Below are positions 58,165 to 64,000 of a stretch of 64,000 nt of DNA, piece after piece. This DNA is from Malus domestica (lineage: Eukaryota; Streptophyta; Magnoliopsida; Rosales; Rosaceae). Made by a program: the position numbers and the translations under genes. The stretch is from NCBI RefSeq assembly GCF_042453785.1, contig NC_091675.1, positions 2,182,501 to 2,246,500 of the forward strand. The letters run 5' to 3'. Each line of letters begins with the position of its first letter. Within the stretch, counting starts at the first letter, position 1. Below the pieces are notes generated by a model that saw only the letters and a list, made by a program, of their open reading frames with translations, had not been told where the DNA came from and ran no database searches.

Positions 58165-59523
58165 GGCCTTCAAATCGGAAGGGCAATCCTCAGTGAATTC
58201 CCTGAAGCCTGAGAATGTTGCAGTTAACCGCATTGCTTCTTTAATAGAGGCTTGCAGATACACGAGATTATTGAAGTCTAAATCATTCACTGATCTTCCT
58301 TTTGCCAACATAGTTATCTAGTTCTTCTTGGACTTTGTTCAGAGCCTGGCGGTTGTCGAACAACAATGAGAGTGCGCACACCATAAGGATAATTGTTGTG
58401 TCACTGCCTCCAGCAATGATATTCTGCAAAGGCATAGTTAAGTTGTTTGATACCTATATGATTGCTTAATACAAAAGAAGGCCTAACTAAAAAAGTAACG
58501 ATTTTTGCAAACCTTTCAAGACTTTACAATCCATAGCATTGTGGGAAAATAAATAAATTTTTCTGATACGAAAACTATTTTGGCCATTATACTATTAATT
58601 TCTATGACTAATTTCACTTTTTTTCCAAATTAATTTGCAATACAATTCTAGAATCGCAATGTGAATCTAAGATTTTGCATGGTTTTCATGGTGGTGTCAA
58701 CATCCAAGGATGTATGTTGCGTAACCTCTTGTCCGTAAAGGACTGAAAGCATCGCATCTATAAAATCTTGCTCATCCCCGCCTTTAGTCCTGCTCTGCCT
58801 GTGCTCCTCAAACCATTCTAGAACTATATTATCAAGCACTTTTGCATATTGTTTTTTCATAGCTTTCCCATGCCCACCAATATCCAAAAACCTAAGCCAT
58901 GGAACAGCATCCCCCGACACAAACATTCCCATATAATGAAAGAGTTCCCTCATGGCTTTATGAAACCGACGTTCTTTTTTTCATCACTCAAACTACCATT
59001 CGTAACACTAAAGTACATTTTTCTGGCAACTATCCCAAAAATCACATTAATATTTAGGTCGTTGAGCCACCGCTTCATCTCTACATAAAACTATGTCTTG
59101 AGCATGATTATTTTTTTTCGGTCCATAACTTGTATAGATATTTAAGTAGCTCCTGCTTGCGGCTTGAGAGTGGCTCTTGGACTGTTATTTTGCGCATCTC
59201 ACGCCAGTTCGTGCCGTATGGGCTAAACCCTAGCATGGCATAGTTAAAGCTCAAGATTTCAGCGGTTATGGTTTTGGGACGTGAAGAAATAATCAAGCCA
59301 TTGGTGGTGAAGCACTCTTTTGCAGCCTCCCAAGAAGTAACCACCATGACGGGGTGGACACCGATGTTGATGGTGAAGACTGGTCCGTACTTGTCCGCCA
59401 AGGCACCCAATGGAATGTGGGAAGGCCGGGGCCGTCCTCCGAATAGGCGAAGGTGTCCTACAACTGGCCACCTACCTGCCACTTTAGGTGGTTTGCAACC
59501 CTTGGCATGGCAGCTGCAGCCCT
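58165..59523 (-). pseudogene. CYP82 pseudogene F
   Basis: Exon 1 pieces: 59523-59108 (KPPKVAGRWPVVGHLRLF, KYGPVFTINIGVHPVMVV, MLGFSPYGTNWREMRKI) and 58953-58648 ([37 protein letters not shown]), with several frameshifts between 59110 and 58950. The membrane anchor and start codon are absent, and the donor site is lost. Exon 2 starts at 58423 after CAG with NIIAGGSDTTIIL and keeps KEAMRL. It shifts frame near VGKRK and stops around 58165, before PERF and the heme site. It groups with gene E ([29 protein letters not shown]). Confidence 0.85.
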
Positions 59524-61844
59524 AAAAGCATCTCCAGCCATTGGTGGAGGGTTATGGCTATTGAAGGACCAGGGCAATGAAATTGTCCTTACTATTCACT
59601 CTAAACCGTAACTATCTTTGTACGAGTCCATCCGTTTGGAAAGAGCAAGGAAAAGCGTAATGACGATTACTATTCACAAATATATTTTTTATTTTTTTAA
59701 TGTTTTCTTTATCTTATCGTCACATATCAGTATTGCCATAAATTTTTGAATAATTTACAAGTGTATTGAATTTTATAAGATTTTATAGTATAAACTTTGT
59801 AAGGTTTTTGAAATTTTTAAATAATTTTTTATGACTTTTTTAAGTTGGATTAACTTGGTTGTTGAATTTTTTTAATTTATTGAAATCAGAGGCTCACAAA
59901 ACGCCTTGTGGCGACGCTACAAAATTTTTAATTTTTTTTTAACCGTTGGGAATCTAACAGTCTGGATGAAAGGACTAATAGAAATCCAACGGTTTGCAGG
60001 TGTGCTCAAATTGGTTGTCACGTGGGTCGCTGGGCTGGGCTGGGCTGGGCTGTCACATGGGTCGGGCCCTCCCTCACCCTCCAGCTGATTGAAAGGGCGC
60101 AAGCTCATGTAATTCTTGCAAGGGCACAATAGCTTAGGAATGGGAGAGGGAGATCCATTACTGTAGCTTAATTAAAGGGTGTTAAGGAATTGTTAGCAAA
60201 CTTCGAATTTATATAACTTAAATTTTCTGTCAATTAATTCCGATGGAATAAATATTTTTAAGAATGTCAAGTCACATTAGTAAATTAGTTTATTATGGTT
60301 TAGTGGTATTTTTCTTCGCTTGTAAGTGAGAGGATTTATGTTCGATTATTGCCAAAAACGAATTTAAACCAAATTATTGCTATCCCATCTCTTTTTCTTA
60401 ATGTAAATAATAGTGTTTGTTAAAAAAAAATTACACTAATAAAGCAAAACCACAAAAAATATGAGTCGGTTTTTTTTACCTCTAATTTTGGTGTAGCCTT
60501 ACCCTCAACGTTATAGCTTTACCTTCCTTCTAAGCCCACCGATTCAGCCACACGCTGGTCTCGTTTTGCCAAATTGGCGATAAATAAGGGAATTTGATTA
60601 TGTTCAGTCAAATCTGGTCCTATTCCGGTTTATTGTTCCCTATTTAGCCAAAATTGCTATAAATTGGGCAAATTGGTCCAGAGTGCAAATTCAAGTTAAA
60701 GCGGCTTAGTCAAAACCAATATGTTGGCCAGCAACTTAATTTGCCCTTCCGCCAACATGAGACGCGTAAAATAATCAAATTGGCCTTAATTAGTTTGTTA
60801 TTTCAATTCTTGATGATTTGAGAAGCTTTCGAATTTAATTACAAGATGCTCTCCTTGAATGTTGCATATTCTCTTACTGTTTCGAGTAAAATTACTATTT
60901 TTTAACCTAAAAGCACTTATAATCACATATTAAGGAATTGAATGGTAGATTATACAGACAAAATATCTAGCGCTAAGTGTGTACCTAATACGATGCTAAC
61001 CATTCATCTAATAAGCTCATTCCTAATATTTCTCATAATCGGACCGATCATTTTTTACATTATTGTTGAAAAATCAAATCTTCAAGGAACTCACTGAAAT
61101 TGAAAATCATTTAGTTATCTAACTATAATTTGAAAACCAATGAGATGTCTACATTTTCAAGTTGAGTGAATTTTTACAAAGATGACCAATTGAAAATATT
61201 AACGTGTCTTAACCGTGACCACACAAAACAGGAGGGCACAGGAAGGGCACCGAAATGGGAGGGCAGAGAATCCAAGTCCTTTATGAAATGGAAAAGGATG
61301 CATGCATCTCTATCTCTTTAGAATTTTACCTTTATTATGAACCACCTAACCCATTACCTGCAACCTAAACCACTACCTAAGATTTTTATTAATCATTCAT
61401 TTTATTTTGTCATACGATAGATTTTGTTAAATTAGATGTTAGATTAGCTAACGACTAGGTTTGAATCCACACTGTTATGCATGAACTCCACACCTTTCTA
61501 CCATTGTGGCAAAATGCTACTTACAAATACTAATCATTCAAAATTGTCTTAAATTATTACATTATTTTTATAACTTAATATATATTTTTTATATTATAGA
61601 ATAAATTTTTATAAAATCACCTAGACCACTTATGTCCTAACCCACTGTTCGACTAAAGCTTAGTATCTTTTATAACCTTGATTTTTTGCACAATGTTTTA
61701 TAATATTGATATAAGAATTGTACAAAAAACATGAGATGCGCAGAGCCTTACGTTTAATAGAGTCTCATATTTAATGGTCTCCTTAGCATTTTTTTTTTAA
61801 TTTTGGTTAAAGAAATAATGACTAAAATTAGTAGTTTTTTTATT
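59524..61844. other. Intergenic DNA, no gene recognised
   Basis: Contains a short GGGCT repeat (60029-60050), generic AT-rich DNA, and near 61205-61270 a diverged arm of the Mutator-type MITE (TTAACCGTGACCACACAAAA, AGGAAGGGCACCG). Frames at 59906-60129 on both strands have no domain support. Confidence 0.55.
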
Positions 61845-61997
61845 GGGAATTTTAACGAAAAGCACATGGTACTGTTCACTTTAACGAAAAACCACATTTT
61901 TACACTAAAAAGTCAATCCTGGTACTATTCACTTTACCCTTTATTTTGTCCTTATCATTAAAACTCAAAGTTTTCAAACCCTTTTCATTAGTTTTCC
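61845..61997 (+). repeat. MITE-like dispersed repeat, copy 2
   Basis: Reverse-complement copy of 8279-8431: GGGAATTTTAACGAAAAGC, ACTTTAACGAAAAACCACAT and CTTTATTTTGTCCTTATC. Non-coding. Confidence 0.65.
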
Positions 61998-62144
61998 TTT
62001 TTTTATTTCATGTTATACACATATATATTTACACTAGAGTTGGAGGAAATAAATTAATATCAAACTCGTTATTCACGAGATTCAGGCCTATTACAAGTGA
62101 AGAAGACTGTACGTACATAATACTCAATAACAACTGAAATTTTA
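61998..62144. other. AT-rich spacer before the SINE
   Basis: Non-coding; nothing recognised. Confidence 0.5.
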
Positions 62145-62304
62145 CTGTACCCAGTGCACAAGGCTCCCGCTTTACGCAGGGTCTGGGAGAGGTAAATGTC
62201 GGCTAGCCTTACCCCCATTTATGGAGAGGCTGCTCCCAAGTCTCGAACCCGAGACCTACCGCTCATGGGCGAAGGCACTTGCCATCGCACCAAGTGCGAC
62301 CTCC
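62145..62304 (-). mobile_element. Au-type SINE
   Basis: On the minus strand it starts GGAGGTCGCACTTGGTGCGA and carries a tRNA-like box A (TTGGTGCGATGGCAAG) and box B (GGGTTCGAGAC). It continues with CCATAAATGGGGGTAAGGC and ends GGAGCCTTGTGCACTGGGTA, as in the plant Au SINE family. It is Pol III-transcribed and depends on a LINE partner. A perfect target duplication was not identified. Confidence 0.85.
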
Positions 62305-62487
62305 AGGAATATTGAGTAACATAAACCACAAAATTTAATTATGTCCTCATCTGCAGATATGTCTTAAACGTATATATCCAGAAGTTTTTCCAATAGATAG
62401 ACATTCAGATAATAATTAAGATACTGACTAGAAATGGAACATACATACTGCTCAAACTGTACAAGGATTTACGTACTAAACGGGTAA

Positions 62488-64000
62488 CTAATTCATAAAG
62501 ATTTGGGGAGTCAAGCGCGGTTTGACGAGGACATCGAGAGGGGAGAGTTTCATATTTGTAAGTCCGACGCTTCCGGTCATATCAACCGGTGCATTTTTCA
62601 GAGTTGAGACATCAAACGCATGTAGAAAACCAGCCAGAGTCAAAAGCGTCACTTGAAGGCCAAAAGTTATACCAGGGCATGCTCTTCTACCACTACCAAA
62701 AGGCATGAGCTCAAAATGCTGACCCCTAACATCAATATCTTTATGGGTGGTGAGAAATCTCTCCGGCTTGAACTCCATCGGGTCGGCCCAAACCCGTGGA
62801 TCGGTTTGGATCTTCCACAGGTTCACCAACAGCCACGTGCCTTTCGGAACATGGTAGCCTCCGACCGTGCCGTCCTCGGTGAATTCCCTTTGGCCAGAGA
62901 TTGGTCCAGCAGGACATAAACGCATTGCTTCTTTAACAGTTGCTTGCAGGTAGACAAGATTGCTGATATCTGATTCGTTCACTAGCCTTTCTTTACCAAC
63001 ATGCTTGTCTAGTTCTTCATGAACTTTCTTCAAAGCGTGACGGTTATTCAAAAGTAGCGAGAGTGTCCATATCAGAGTCACCATGGTTGTGTCACTCCCT
63101 CCAAGAATCAGACTCTACAAATAATTGAATCATAATTCGCTTGGGTAGTTAAAACCAAATTTAACCGAGAAAATTTAATTAATTAGTTTGAACTTTTAAA
63201 AGAGAGACAATCTAGTTAACTATAAACGAATTTAGTATGTACCAAACATGTTGCTTTGATGACTGTATCAGTATCGAAGCCTGAAACATGTGCTCCATCA
63301 AGGACTGAAAGCATCACACCCATGAAATCTTGCTGATCTTGGCCTTTAGCTCTTCTCTGCTTGTGCTCCTCCAACCATCCCATAACAATACTGTCCAACG
63401 CTTTGGCAGTTTTTTTCATAGCCTTCTGATGACCGCCCAAATCCAACCACCAAAGCCAAGGAATAGCATCTCCCAACACAAACATTCCCACCAGGTGAAA
63501 GAACTCCCTCATGGCCTTTTGCCACGCTCTTGCCTCTTTCTCATCATTCGAATTGCCATTAACAACATTAAGGACTCTCTTTCCGGCAATCATCCTTAAA
63601 ATCACATTTAGAGTCAAATCCCCAAACCACTGTTTCATCTCCACCGAAATATCGGCCGACGATCCACCATCTTTTCTTTCGGTCCATCGCTTATACAGCT
63701 TTTTTAAACGCATCTCCACTTCGGATACTCGAACGCTTTTGAGTAACTCGAGCCTTCGGTTTGAGAGTAGCTCGAGGGATGTAAGTTTGCGTATTTTGCG
63801 CCAGTATGGACCGTAGGGGCTAAAGCCGAACATAGCAAAGTCATAGCTCAAGTGCTTAATCCCTAGGGTAGCGGGACGGGAGGAAACAATGGAGTCATTG
63901 GTGGTGAAGCACTCCTTGGCAGCCTCCCAAGTATTTATCACCAGAGCTGAGTGGATGCCAATGTTGAAGGTGAAAATTGGTCCATTTTTGTCAACCAAGG
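62488..64000 (-). CDS. CYP82-family cytochrome P450 (gene E), partial at window edge
   Basis: Exon 1 runs from the window edge to 63243, and exon 2 is 63114-62488 (208 codons plus stop), joined by a 128-bp phase-0 intron (TTG|GTACAT, TAG|AGTCTG). All visible motifs are intact: GPYWRKIRK, KQWFGDLTLNVILRM, I-helix LGGSDTTMVTLIW, KEAMRL, PERF and [10 protein letters not shown]. About 90-100 N-terminal residues, including the membrane anchor, lie outside the window. No lesion is seen, so it is probably functional. It is clearly diverged from C and D (FTTNDSIVSSRP, GKERLVNESDISNLVYLQA) and is the model for remnants F and G. The reaction class is monooxygenation at the ER; the substrate is unknown. 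Confidence 0.9.

Overview
The window is plant nuclear DNA, probably from a woody Rosaceae species such as apple or pear. That placement is an inference from GT-AG introns, the P450 family present, Cassandra and Au-SINE retroposons, plant Ty1/copia and Ty3/gypsy elements, and MITE families I associate with Rosaceae. No bacterial, organellar or viral block is visible.

The backbone is a degenerating tandem cluster of CYP82-family cytochrome P450 genes, all on the minus strand. Nine loci or remnants are visible: an exon-2 fragment (3333-3957), pseudogenes A (9416-15577) and B (16597-17905), an apparently intact two-exon gene C (20592-22770), exon-2 scraps at 36880-37238 and 41522-41852, gene D with a single premature stop (49151-51918), a decayed copy F (58165-59523), and a second apparently intact gene E that runs off the right edge (62488-64000). 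Their 3' flanks, introns and promoters are also scattered as duplicated blocks, so the cluster grew by segmental duplication. The two intact copies should encode ER-anchored heme-thiolate monooxygenases of specialised metabolism. Their substrates cannot be read from sequence.

Mobile elements fill the rest. Left part: a Cassandra TRIM (2121-2669), a CACTA end fused to a truncated Tat-like gypsy element (3962-7764), a second Cassandra (8561-9193), and a very young copia element with identical LTRs (10369-15238) that splits pseudogene A. Middle: a 992-bp Harbinger derivative (24155-25146), a palindromic Mutator-type MITE (25291-25510), a complete 5.5-kb PIF/Harbinger element with both its MYB-like and DDE transposase genes plus a 1.5-kb CA-rich satellite (25945-31483), a hAT derivative (32148-33186), a 1.4-kb solo LTR (33931-35328) and a copia 3' remnant (37245-38622). 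Right part: a CACTA end, gypsy LTR pieces, the 3' half of a Tat-like gypsy element with an antisense ORF (42394-46420), a 1.9-kb inverted-repeat element carrying 170-bp tandem repeats (46451-48340), a probable Helitron carrying an NSE4-like gene fragment (53491-56257), a gypsy solo LTR (56265-56739) and an Au-type SINE (62145-62304).

The observation I rate highest is inside the 46451-48340 element. A plant snRNA upstream element, a TATA box and a 43-nt match to the 5' end of U2 snRNA lie in the exact spacing of a Pol II U-snRNA gene. This suggests a mobile or repeated element that has captured a U2 promoter and transcription start, in the way Cassandra captured 5S rRNA sequence.
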